DNA from: Nitzschia sp. pyKryTriq1
Taxonomy: Eukaryota > Bacillariophyta > Bacillariophyceae > Bacillariales > Bacillariaceae
Direction of reading: 5' to 3'
Length of the DNA: 64,000 nucleotides
NCBI GenBank assembly: GCA_956465555.1
Contig: OY101119.1
Location: 310,001 to 374,000, forward strand
Shown here in pieces: positions 11,089 to 21,100 of the stretch. A program made the translations under genes and the position numbers. The first letter of the stretch is position 1. Each line of letters opens with the position of its first letter. Under the pieces are notes generated by a model that was not told the DNA's origin, searched no databases, and saw only the letters and a program-made list of their open reading frames with translations.

Positions 11089-11750
11089 GATGATGATTGC
11101 CACTATTTAATAGCTGATGGTCGGTGCTTGCGAGTAGTACCGGTATAATAATATATGGATCCTCGCGTCTAAGTGTACGTCAAGAAAGCAATAGTCTAGT
11201 AAATTGATTCTGATTTATGTAGATGTATAGTTGGTACGGTGTAGACTATGATTCTTGCAACAAAGTGAGCCTTTTGCTCATCTCTTCCTATGGTCGTTGT
11301 TTGTTCGTTTTGGATATAAAATATATATACTCTCCGAAAGGAAGAAAGTCATAATGACTCTTTGATTAATAGGACTAGTATGCGGAATTTCTTCATCCAA
11401 CACGGCTAGACTAGTAGGGTAATGACCATTATTTCGCGTCCGCAGGAACGGTTGACAAACTCACAAAAACGGAATCAGTCACGTCTGTCCGTCGCGCACG
11501 TTTCTTCATTGTGGGCATATATATAATTGGATACGACATCATCAGGACACACGACGGATTGCAAGCAGTGCGAGGTCTGTCATCCCTCACGAGGTTTGTG
11601 ACGCGTCGCGAATACATCGCGACGCGTCGCAACGCGTCGCAACCGTACGACTATGTACTACAGTATGCACTGGTCGAATACCGGTATGTTCCAGAATACT
11701 CCTGTACCGGTACGAACAGTACCAGTGAGCAAGCCAGCCCTCCAGCCACA
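11089..11750. other. Intergenic, promoter side of copy 1 and a strong hairpin
   Basis: The first about 80 bases match the region upstream of copy 2. A perfect inverted repeat sits at 11600-11628: two 12-base arms (GACGCGTCGCGA and its complement) around a 5-base loop, followed by further GACGCGTCGC copies. No gene was seen. Confidence 0.6.
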
Positions 11751-11900
11751 GGACCGTGCGGTAGTACGGGCGAACCCTAGCGTCGGGCTCATGACCCCCC
11801 AGCTAGGAATACTTAATGGAAGCGTTGATTTTTATGGCATTGACATAGGGAACAGAATTCCACTCTAAACTCGGAACGCGCGTTAAGTCAATTTCGATTC

Positions 11901-12075
11901 GTTGAATTAACATTCGTTGAAATAAGATTCGTTGAAATAAGCATCCATCCGTTGAAATAAGATTCGTTGAAATAAGAACCGTTGAAATAAGCCTCCATTC
12001 GTTGAAATAAGATTCCATTCGTTGAAATAAGATTCCATCCGTAGAAATAAGCAACCATCCGTTGAAATAAGCAAC
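11901..12075 (+). repeat. Array 1 of CGTTGAAATAAG
   Basis: About ten exact or near-exact copies of the 12-mer, spaced irregularly by short linkers such as ATT, CATCCATC and CCTCCATT. Because unit length varies, this is an interspersed motif array and not a simple tandem repeat. Confidence 0.85.
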
Positions 12076-12269
12076 TACTATTGAAAATGCCCAATCCGAT
12101 CCAAGCTACATTAGTACCATCCATTCGACGATGAGCAATTTTTGTCTCACCATCACGGGCGCTCACCAAGTAGAGCCGGCTGTGGTCGAATCGGTCACTC
12201 CAAAAGCGAAAGCAATAAGTGAGGCATCATCGCATTCGTAGTGGCATCGTCAAATGATCTCGGAATCAT

Positions 12270-12430
12270 GATTCGTTGAAATAAGGAACCATTCGTTGAA
12301 ATAAGGAACCATTCGTTGAAATAAGGAACCATTCGTTGAAATAACATCCGTTGAAATAAGAACCGTTGAAATAAGAATCCATTCGTTGATTTAAGAATCG
12401 TTGAAGTAAGAAACGTCGAAATAAGCATCG
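12270..12430 (+). repeat. Array 2 of CGTTGAAATAAG
   Basis: About ten copies of the same 12-mer. The first few sit in a regular 20-bp unit (GGAACCATT plus motif), and the last ones are decayed. The orientation is the same as array 1. Confidence 0.85.
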
Positions 12431-12562
12431 GTCGTGAAAAATGGAAACATAAAAAGCGCGTTAAAAAAGGTTGCTTGGTAACAATATTTCCGGTCGTGGG
12501 AAGTCACTACTAAGGGGTAGGGCCTCCCCCCTTAGGGTTTGCCGCGCAGTACCGCACGGTCC

Positions 12563-13478
12563 AGTCAGTGCTACAGTATTCGAAGCAGATGTCTTCTCCT
12601 CCCTCCACAGACTGGTGCCCTATGCAGAACAATCGGTGGTGAGGAACAAACTGATGTTCTTTGACTGCTGATTCTTTCTACAACAGTATCTTTCTCTACT
12701 ACTACTACTACTACTACTACTACTGCCTCTCTAGCTAGAGTCTGCAGTATGGATTAGTCATCTATCTACTAGTCCGCGAGTGCCCCGCACGAGCGTTTCT
12801 ATCCAATCCCGTGCGTGCGATGTAGTCCAATTAGTCATTTTCTTGTGAATACTCGGCAGCTTTTTTTTTTTCCTTTTTTTTCGGTGACCCCCTTACTTAA
12901 GGGAAAAGTGTGCACGCGAGTCTCCCGCACTACCTTTGAAGAAGAATTCATAAAAAACGCAGTATGTGCCGGGAATCTCCAAGCCCATCTCGAACGCTTC
13001 CAGACAGGGTAGAATTGTTCTGTTACCTGCACAAAAAATATATAGATCTGCAGTGGCTGTGTAAGGAATTAGCATGGTCTCAAACCACCTGACTTCTGTT
13101 TTACTTACCTATGTTGCCATACGAATGGACGCCTCCACGGGAGTCTCGGGGTTGCGATGAGCAACCATGACTACTTGGATTCAGTACGACGGGCAGACGT
13201 CTATCCGTACACGTTACGTACTACTAGAGTAGAGAGAGAGAGAGACCTACTACTAATAGAGAGAGACCTACCAGCACCACCACCACTGGCAAGACTCACC
13301 AACTAACAAACTAACTGTGGTCGGTAGCTAAAATGGTTGAGTGATCCAGAAGGGACAAGAAGACAAAGACGACGAGGAGCAGGTCTTTCATCATTCATCA
13401 GTCAGTCAGTCAGTCAGTTCATTGCTTGCCTGCCTGCCTGCCGGCTTGCTTGCTTGCTTCCTCCTCCTGCTTATTCTT
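12563..13478. other. Intergenic, duplicated BEACH-upstream block
   Basis: Holds a (TAC)n microsatellite near 12698-12723, GA runs near 13230-13262, and at 13218-13450 the duplicate of the BEACH gene leader region. No gene seen. Confidence 0.6.
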
Positions 13479-15047
13479 CTAATAATCCTCCAGACCACCA
13501 GAGCCGCCGCCCCATCCCTTCATTATTTCATCGGGACATTGGGAGAGCGCATGGGCCAACTTCCTCGTCTTGCCTTGACATGTCATTTTACCCTTCAAAC
13601 CTAATGCAAACTCAATGAGATCCCCCTTCGCAGCTAACCAATCGTCCAGCTTGACGATTTTTGGTGCTTGCTGCTGTCGTTGTTGACTCCATTGTCGTAG
13701 TTGTCGTAGTGGTATTCTTTGCTTAGCAGCAGCGGCATTTATTGGTTGTGCAGATTGCAGTTGGATGCTGACGGAAATTTGATCTTCTCCCAGATTGACT
13801 CGGATCAGCGGTTGTTCCAGCAAGCTTGGACAATAATGCTTGGCTAGCAGACGCTGTAATCGGTCGACTTGTCTGTAATTTACCATGACCACATTGGAAT
13901 ACAAGTAATTGTCTTCCAATGCTGCATAACTGTCACAAGTCAAAATTTCTGGAATTCCAAATCCGACTTCTGCACGTCGTTGTTCAATGTATTCCACAAA
14001 GAGGCGTTCGTCCAAAATGCATTGTTCTTCTCCTTTCTTTATTGTTGTCGCATTGTTATTATTATTGTTGTTGTTCTGTTGGACTCCTCCTCGTCCTCCT
14101 CCTCCCCCTGTTACCGCCGGTAGAGTAATATTCTCTAATCCAGGAGGAATACCGAGACCACGACAAAGTCGATGAGACGCCACTTCCCGTATCCCCGACA
14201 GCAGCCGATCCGTTTCATCGCGATAAATGAAAATGATGAGCGAGTCGCTCGTAGCCTGTTTGGCCAAATAAATCAAGGTGGCATCTTTCAATAAATGCGA
14301 CGTGAGAATCTTGGGCGACGACGACGTCGACGACTGCTGCTGCTGGTGCGATGATGATGATGATGATTTGACCAGCATACTTTTTCGAAGCCGTTCCCAG
14401 TTGAAAAAGTTGTCTCGGGTAGTAACATTCGTGCACTGATGGGTGAATCGTTTGAGCGAAGTACCGGCAGCTTTGGCGGGCATGACAATATACACTTGTT
14501 TCTGTTTCTTCTTCATTCCTTCTCCTCCTTCTTCTCCTGCTCCTCCTCCTTCTCCTCTGTAGAAGGAGGATGAGGAAGAGGAAGAGGATAAAAGGGCATC
14601 CATACTTCTTCTTCTACTACTACTCGATGTGGAACGATCGCCGCTGTCGCTGGCGCCGTCGCCGTCCTCGAAATCGAAATCAAGACTCAAGCAATGCTTT
14701 GGGATCGAGGTAGTAGTAGTAGTAGTAGTGCTTCTTCTTTTAGTAGTAGTAGTACTGCTACTACTAGTAATGCTAGTACCAGACGGTGAAAACAAGGAGA
14801 GAGAGCGCTCGGCGCCCAGAACATCATACATATTGTTGTTGTTGTTGTTGTTGCTGCTGCTGTTCCAGAACATTGAAAGATTGCCGAGCAATGAAAATAC
14901 CACGGAAATTGCCAGTAGGAGGTGCAATCGCTTGTTTGGAGAGAGAGCAGTACTACTAGTAGCGTTGTTGTTCGAGGACGGGCGGGACGACGACGACGAT
15001 GATGATGATGACGACGACGACGATGATCCCATGATGATGATTGCCAT
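13479..15047 (-). CDS. Sulfotransferase-fold type II membrane protein, copy 2
   Basis: A single exon of about 522 aa from the ATG at 15047; a further in-frame extension upstream is not shared with copy 1 and is left out. It is nearly collinear with copy 1: Ser/Asn-rich tail, membrane span (LHLLLAISVVFSLLGNLSMF), low-complexity stem, the PAKAAGTSLKRF loop and the IFIYRDETDRLLSGIRE motif. The main differences are lengths of Asn, Ser, Thr and Gln runs and an extra segment near the C-terminal quarter (INAAAAKQRIPLRQLRQ). The globular domain is highly conserved between copies while the repeats vary, which suggests both are under selection. The likely role is transfer of sulfate from PAPS in the Golgi lumen, substrate unknown. 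Confidence 0.75.
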   Translation of the reverse strand: MAIIIMGSSSSSSSSSSSSSSRPSSNNNATSSTALSPNKRLHLLLAISVVFSLLGNLSMFWNSSSNNNNNNNMYDVLGAERSLSLFSPSGTSITSSSSTTTTKRRSTTTTTTTSIPKHCLSLDFDFEDGDGASDSGDRSTSSSSRRRSMDALLSSSSSSSSFYRGEGGGAGEEGGEGMKKKQKQVYIVMPAKAAGTSLKRFTHQCTNVTTRDNFFNWERLRKSMLVKSSSSSSHQQQQSSTSSSPKILTSHLLKDATLIYLAKQATSDSLIIFIYRDETDRLLSGIREVASHRLCRGLGIPPGLENITLPAVTGGGGGRGGVQQNNNNNNNNATTIKKGEEQCILDERLFVEYIEQRRAEVGFGIPEILTCDSYAALEDNYLYSNVVMVNYRQVDRLQRLLAKHYCPSLLEQPLIRVNLGEDQISVSIQLQSAQPINAAAAKQRIPLRQLRQWSQQRQQQAPKIVKLDDWLAAKGDLIEFALGLKGKMTCQGKTRKLAHALSQCPDEIMKGWGGGSGGLEDY

Positions 15048-15683
15048 TATTTTTAAAATAGCTGATGGTCGGTGCTTGCGAGTAGTACTACCGGTATAAT
15101 AATATATGGATCGCGTCGGCGTCGGCGGCAAAACGGCGCGGCTGCTGGATGATGATGCGCCGCTTATATACTGTATTGGCTGTTTGGTTTGCTAATACAG
15201 TATATTCTGTCGGGGCTGATGAGGATGATGCGGTCCTGGTTGGTCTTGTCGTGGTCGTGCGCTGTAGCACGTATTCTTGTTGTTGTGAAGGATGGAAAAA
15301 TAATATTAAAAGGATCTTGAGACCAATGCGATGAAACGCGCTTCGCTCCTTTTACTACCGGTACTTGTACAGTAACAGTACGGTACGAATAGTACTGTGT
15401 TTTGAGCCTAAGCAAGTACTGTACAGGTCCTTTCTTTCACCGCGCTCCGCGCGCGCAGGCCATGCGGCGAACTCGCATGTTGCGAAGTCTCTAGTCTAAT
15501 AAGTCGTACGATATGTCCTACGAATCTCTCGTTTTCCAAATTATGACTATTTTAGATGTCTACTTTCTGCTGCTTCTTTAACTTTCCAGACCCGCACTTT
15601 AGATCGTGTTTCGGAGTATAAATCGTGTTTAGGTCGGAGTGTAGTTCGTGTTTAGGTCGGAGTATAATTCGTGCTTCTTGGTC
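15048..15683. other. Intergenic with degenerate 23-bp repeats
   Basis: Similar to the upstream region of copy 1 for the first about 80 bases. Near 15612-15683 three degenerate 23-bp units (TCGGAGTATAAATCGTGTTT and variants) lie directly against the left LTR of the next element. No gene seen. Confidence 0.6.
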
Positions 15684-15798
15684 TGTCTAGTTCATCGATA
15701 TAGTCTAGCGGATATCGATCTCGTATTGTTTGAGTAACGAGTCGAGTCACGACGTCTGTACGTCGTTCGATGTACGTCACAATCAATGATTCTCAACA
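15684..15798 (-). repeat. LTR (3' end of the fossil in minus orientation)
   Basis: A 115-bp repeat starting TGTCTAGTTCATCG and ending TTCTCAACA; it matches the copy at 17384-17498. Confidence 0.85.
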
Positions 15799-16009
15799 CC
15801 CTCCCTTGACGTGCAGTCGAGCGACTCAATTGTATTGCTCGTCGGCTTGTTCGTTCGAGTTCGAGTTCTCCTCTAGGTAATCCTTCTTGGCTACGTATGT
15901 ATTTATGTGTCGTTCGTGCGTTTCGCTCGTCACATTTTTCGTAAAGATGTCGCTTCTGTTTTCTTCTGATTTTACGAAAATTAGCTTGAAGAAGCCGTCT
16001 TCACAAGCT

Positions 16010-17371
16010 TTAGTTGTGGTGGATGAGTCGGGCGCGTGCGTTAATTAATGGGTAGGTAACTACGTGTGTCGCGTTCGTTGGGTAGAACGCCGATCTGCTC
16101 AGAATGATTGCTTCGTGTACGGCGAAGTCTACCGATGTCTTGTTAAGTATGAACATCAGTTGGTCATTGTATTTGTCTTGATCGAACTGGTCCAAGGAAA
16201 AATTAAACCACGCGTGATTGCGCGCTACGTCCCCAACCGTCGTGAGATCGGCGGAGTAGAAGTCGTACAGCAGCATGTGAGCTAGCTGTTCCGCGTTATC
16301 ATGCAACGCACCGTATTTGTTGCGCATGTATTCTTCCACGACTGAAGAAACGAGCGCAGACATTGATACAAAGTTGCGGGAGCTTCGAAGTAGTTCGGGG
16401 CGTTCGCTTCGTTGGGCCCCGTGTTGGTCCGTTCGTCGTCGGGTTGGTGATCTTGTTCGCCCGGTTCGCCGCCAGTGCCAACCGACACGTGATCTGGGAT
16501 CCAAACTTTGGAAAATATTCGGCCGTCTTGCACCGTCTGTGTGTGCTCCGGTGCGGTCCGGTGACGTCGCGTCATCGGTTTTGGTTCGGATGTTCTGTTC
16601 GCTTGTCCGAACATTTTGTGTCTGTCCGCGACCGTCCTTTGGGCCTGATTTCGATGCGTCATCATCCACGTCATCAATTTCCATCTGCTCGCGTCTGTCC
16701 GTCTGTTCTTCTTGGGCCTTCTTTGGGCCTGATTTTGGTACGTCATCAATTTCCATACGTGCATCGATCCTTTCCGGATCTTGTTCGGTTGTGTGCTCTA
16801 GTTTCATTATTTTCAGTTTCTGCTCATTTTCTTCATTATTTCCCTCATTGTCCTGCACTGTTTGCAAGACATTTGATTTGCCTTGAGCGCTCAGCTCTCG
16901 TTGGTACTCGTCCCTCACGTCGTGCATCTCGTTGGGTTCTACTCCCAGTAGTACGACGTCTTCGCGCGCTAGCATTGCTCGTTCGTTGCGCTGTCCGTTA
17001 TTGTTCGCGTTAGTGCGCCCGAATCTTCCGCGGTAATCGCTTGACCTGTTTTGTTGCTCTCTTTTCAGCTTTAGGCATTGCGACTTCATGTGTCCCCTGA
17101 TGCCACAGTGATGGCAGTGTCCTTGGAAACCGTTGTTTCCATTTCTGTTGTTCGTGTGGTGACTGCTAGTACTGCGACCGGAGCTGGAGTTGCGTCCGTC
17201 ACTCTGTACGTCTCGGCAGTTCGTTGCCATGTGCCCCACTTTGCCGCACTTGCGACACTTTCCTTTGAATTTCTTGTGCGAGGTGGCGAACAGCGCCGTG
17301 TCGCTCGCACTTCCGTTGTATTGTCTCTTATTTTCGTTATTGCGGTATCGTTGGTACCGAATACTTAACAT
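16010..17371 (-). CDS. Gag-derived frame with two CCHC zinc knuckles (in LTR fossil)
   Basis: A 453-aa open frame inside the LTR fossil. Two CCHC knuckles lie at about residues 39-52 (CRKCGKVGHMATNC) and 86-99 (CHHCGIRGHMKSQC), the nucleic-acid-binding part of retroelement gag. A long polar, Asp/Arg/Thr-rich stretch follows, then a more structured C-terminal region that I do not recognise. A typical capsid region is not seen before the knuckles, so this represents only part of a gag. It is listed as a fossil component and not as a host gene. Confidence 0.65.
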   Translation of the reverse strand: MLSIRYQRYRNNENKRQYNGSASDTALFATSHKKFKGKCRKCGKVGHMATNCRDVQSDGRNSSSGRSTSSHHTNNRNGNNGFQGHCHHCGIRGHMKSQCLKLKREQQNRSSDYRGRFGRTNANNNGQRNERAMLAREDVVLLGVEPNEMHDVRDEYQRELSAQGKSNVLQTVQDNEGNNEENEQKLKIMKLEHTTEQDPERIDARMEIDDVPKSGPKKAQEEQTDRREQMEIDDVDDDASKSGPKDGRGQTQNVRTSEQNIRTKTDDATSPDRTGAHTDGARRPNIFQSLDPRSRVGWHWRRTGRTRSPTRRRTDQHGAQRSERPELLRSSRNFVSMSALVSSVVEEYMRNKYGALHDNAEQLAHMLLYDFYSADLTTVGDVARNHAWFNFSLDQFDQDKYNDQLMFILNKTSVDFAVHEAIILSRSAFYPTNATHVVTYPLINARARLIHHN

Positions 17372-17383
17372 CTCGATGACTTT

Positions 17384-17498
17384 TGTCTAGTTCATCGATA
17401 TAGTCTAGCGGATATCGATCTCGTATTGTTTGAGTAACGAGTCGAGTCACGACGTCTGTACGTCGTTCGATGTACGTCACAATCAATGATTCTCAACA
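17384..17498 (-). repeat. LTR (5' end of the fossil in minus orientation)
   Basis: The second copy of the 115-bp terminal repeat, 13 bp from the start of the gag frame in minus orientation. Confidence 0.85.
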
Positions 17499-18188
17499 CT
17501 CGCAAGTCCGACGCGTGATTTTACGAGTTATTGTCGTCTCCCGTGCGTGTGGAGAGAGTACTCGTACCGTTCAACTGTACACGGGGTACCGTATTATTTC
17601 TCGCACCGCCGGCGAGGCGCAGCGGGCCCCGCGCGCCCTCCTTTGGTGCGGCGCCGCGGCGGCGGGAGAGACGCGAGATCTAAATACGCGGTACTGCTGA
17701 CTATTATGCTGCTGCATCTACATAGGATCGCATCGACCATGGACAAGGCATGGATGCGATGGACGATGGACCAGCAAAGTCACGGTACGAATGCACTACT
17801 CTCTACCTACTACTACTAGAGTAGAGAGAGAGAGATCTACTAATACTAGAGAGAGAGAGAGAGAGACGTACCACCACCACCACCACCACCGGCAAGACTC
17901 ACTAACTAACAAACTAACTGTGGTCGGTAGCTAATATAGTTGAGTGACCCAGAAGGGACAAAGAAGACGAAGACTACGAGGAGCAGGTCTTTCATCATTC
18001 ATCAGTCAGTCGGTCAGCCAGTTCATTGCTTGACTGCTTGCTTGCTGTGTTTTCGAGATCCGTGTGGAGCAGGATTTTGATTTTTTTCAGTGATTGCTCC
18101 ATATCATCACACATCCAGTGCTTGATCTTAGATCCATCCTCGCGGCCTCTTTCTTCTTTCCAACAACAACAACAACAACAACAACAAA
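17499..18188 (+). promoter_or_regulatory. Upstream region of the BEACH gene with (CAA)n leader
   Basis: Contains GA-rich runs (17820-17865), a CAC run, and the block duplicated at 13218-13450. Directly before the ATG, at about 18162-18187, is an uninterrupted (CAA)n tract, an unstructured leader of the kind known to favour ribosome scanning. The promoter itself is not mapped. No separate gene was seen. Confidence 0.5.
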
Positions 18189-21100
18189 ATGGCCAAAACA
18201 AACAACGATAAGAATGATGATCATGATCATGATCATGATGATAGCGGTGGTAGCAGCAGCATTACCATGAGCGAACATTTGATGGATCGTTTCCAGTCCT
18301 TCACTCGTCCGGACGTGGATGTAGGGGTCAAGATTCAGTTGGCCCAAGAATTTCAACCGTACTTGGAACAAGTCGATGGGCACTTGAGTTTTAGTAGTGG
18401 TAGTGGCAGTGGCAGTGGCAGTGGTAGTGGCAAGGCGGTAGCAGGGCAATTGCCGGTATTGGAATGGAATGCCCAATTTCGCAAAGCCTACACCTTGTTG
18501 TTGTGGATTCGACCCGTGTTGGGAGAAGAACTCGAAACGACCATTTTGGAAGATGATCAAAATGCCTCGAATCATTACCGGCGGGTATTGTATCGATTTG
18601 CAACAGCTCCGGAAGATGCCAATGCGGCATCTGGAATATGTGCCACGATTGGAGACTGGAGAGTCATTGAGTTGGAAGAAAATGCCAACAATGCTAGCAG
18701 TGGCAACAACAATGACCAGAAGACGAAAAAGAAGAAGAAGAAGCGACGCATGGTCCACTCTCAGTTGACAGTCTATACCCTTCCGTATCAAGCGCCAGAT
18801 CTGACTGCTGGACCCAACGCCAGCATCCATACCACAAATTCCGAGTACATCATGGCACCCTTGGAATTGGAAGAGAATCAATGGAGTTTGGTCGGAATTA
18901 CCCATGTCTTTCCCTACCTCAAACGACCCCATTGGACCTTGTGCATCAATGGACGCGTCAAGGCCTCGGGAGAATTGCCGTATCCATCCTTGGAAGGGCG
19001 CGGCAGTCCCGTCATGAATTTCAATACGCTCCTCGAAGATCCCGTCAAGGGAGGATGTACTTTCTTTTCAAGTGACGAAATTAATAATCAAAAGCCTGAT
19101 TCGGCCAAGAACGCTTCTCAACTCCAAGAACAGACCGTATATCCCCGCCATGCTATCAAATTGCATCTTGCCACCTTCATGTTGAGCAACGAAGCCTTTT
19201 CACCTACGGTCCAAGCCTTGTTGGCACAAGCAGGACCCAATATGAGCCTGGCGTCTCATGGATCCGTTCCGATTCTACCACCCGTGGCCAATTGGAGCAA
19301 GGGGTCGAGTCTCGAAGGCCCCAATGTCGGAATTCCATTGGTTGTTCATGGACAAGCCTTGCTCGTTCAGCAACTCGCGGCGAGCTGTATCCTTTGGGGA
19401 AGTGCTGTCGAAGCCCGATTGTTGGGACGTGCTGGTGGTGGTGCTGGTGGTGGTGGAGGCAGTGGAGGTCAGCAACACCAACGGATTGTATGTCGCATGC
19501 CCCCGCGACGTGGTGCCACCTACAACGCCCCTCGTGTCGGACTGATTCAACCCACACCGACCACGTCGCAAAATCAGTCTCAACGTTCGGCCGCCGAAGT
19601 CGGTGCGGACCAAGATCCCATCTCTCTGACGATTGTGGGAGAAGATGTCAGCATTCATCACAACTTGAGTCATTATTTACTCCATTCGTCCAGTAACGGC
19701 TTTGAGCAGCAGCAGCAGCATCACCAACAACATCAACAACGACATGTCGATACCCATCATTTATCGTTTTCCACGACGCCTCATTTTTCCTTGCTCGTTT
19801 TGGATGGGACGGCTCTGGATACACATGTCTTGTTGCCCTTCTTTTTGGCACTTCCACCGCCTGGATCATCGATGCAATTGCAAATGACATTATTGACGGA
19901 TTCCTTACAACATTTGTTCGATTTGTATTCTACTTCCAATACCAATGCTGATTCCAAGCCGTTCGCCTGTCATTTGATTAAACTCTTGACGACCTCGATT
20001 CGAACCGGAGGCGGAAGATGGCAAGAACACTTGTTGCAAAATGGAAGTTTGCATGTCTTGGGATCGTGTTTGCGACAATCCTTGGTCCGAGCCGAATATC
20101 TACAAGTCGATCAATACGATACGTATACCGAATTCATCAAGGCTGGTACTAGTGGCGCTCAAGCCCAACAACAACAACTCGGCCGGAATAAAATGATGAA
20201 GGCTCCCATGAGTCAGATGCCCATTTCGCCGTCCCATATTCCGCCAAGTATTACTGACGCCATGGCCGAATTGTTGGACGCGTGCTGTGGACCACCCCAA
20301 GCCTTTTTGGAAGATTTGGATCCCTCGATGCAAATTCAACGTACGTCTGACTTGGCATTGACGGCCTTGTTTGGGATTGGTTTGGATTGGGAATTGTGGG
20401 GACACGATTGGGAAGCGGCCGCGACCATTTTGGAAACCATCGCCGCACGATATGGTGGATCCTGTGTGACCGCCGGATATATCTTGCGGAGTCAAATCTC
20501 GGTCCAATTCTTTTTGGATACGTTGCAACATGCCTTGGCCGCCCACAAAAACAATACTGCTCATCCAAAAAAGGATAACGACAAGAACAACGACAAGAAG
20601 ACTCGAGCATTGGAACGGATCGCCAATTCTTGTGCGGACCTGCTCAAGGCCATGCTTCTCTCGTCACTTTCCAACACTCGATCTATTTCGCAAGGCGAAC
20701 ATGATATTGGAGCTTGTATGGGCGCTCTTTCGGATTGTCCACTGGGAAGTATTGGCGCCCACGTCATTTTTACCGCGCTCTTGAGCGTGTTGCAATGGTG
20801 CGATGTCTTGCCCGCATCCATTTTGGATCATCCTGCTACGAGTAGTAGTAGCAGCAGCAGAAGTAGTACAACCACCTCCTCCTCCCACCACTACTCATCC
20901 CCACGAGTCAATGACGATCACAAGTCTCAAATGGCCACGCGATTGGGCCGGAATCTTTTGATTTCGCAATATCATGATGTCATTGCTCCCATGTTACTCA
21001 GTCGGACCGTCTTTTCAGGAGAACGAACCATGTCGAATATGCAAAACAATGCCCTTCCATTGGATTGGGAACATCATTGGCGTCTGAGTCTGTTATTGTT

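Larger units (their letters stand above)
11751..12562. mobile_element. Non-autonomous TIR element with internal 12-bp repeat arrays
   Basis: The ends are about 30-bp imperfect inverted repeats: the left end begins GGACCGTGCGGTA and contains AACCCTAG, and the right end is its complement, ending TACCGCACGGTCC (11751-11780 and 12532-12562). Inside are two arrays of the 12-mer CGTTGAAATAAG, both in the same orientation, with 4 to 8 bases between units. Array 1 has about 10 units (11901-12075) and array 2 about 10 (12270-12430), and a unique core of about 200 bp lies between them. No transposase is encoded. I could not see a clear target-site duplication. The layout (TIRs plus subterminal arrays) resembles non-autonomous hAT- or Mutator-type elements, whose subterminal repeats bind transposase; the superfamily is not settled. 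Confidence 0.65.
15684..17498 (-). mobile_element. LTR retrotransposon fossil, Copia-like, gag part only
   Basis: Two 115-bp direct repeats at 15684-15798 and 17384-17498 look identical by eye and begin TG and end CA, as LTRs do. In the minus orientation a purine-rich tract (AAGGGAGGG) sits directly before the 3' LTR. The internal part holds one gag-type frame with two zinc knuckles; no protease, integrase or reverse transcriptase was seen, so this is an internally reduced, non-autonomous copy. Identical LTRs suggest a young insertion or recent exchange. The flanking 5-bp sequences do not match, so no target duplication is evident. The Copia assignment rests on the knuckle context and is tentative. 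Confidence 0.75.
9505..18060. repeat. Tandem segmental duplication (two units)
   Basis: Unit 1 runs from about 9505 to 13450 and unit 2 from about 13451 to 18060. Each unit has the sulfotransferase-like gene at its left, a similar upstream region next to it, and a roughly 230-bp block (13218-13450 and 17812-18050) at its right. That block is about 90% identical between units by eye. In unit 2 it is the promoter and leader region of the BEACH gene. The units now differ by a TIR element in unit 1 and an LTR element in unit 2, which therefore probably inserted after the duplication. Breakpoints are approximate. Confidence 0.7.

Noticed and set aside
11901-12430. CRISPR-like array
   Set aside because: Repeats are only 12 bp with linkers of 4 to 8 bp, in a nuclear genome, and lie inside inverted terminal repeats. 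This is not a CRISPR.
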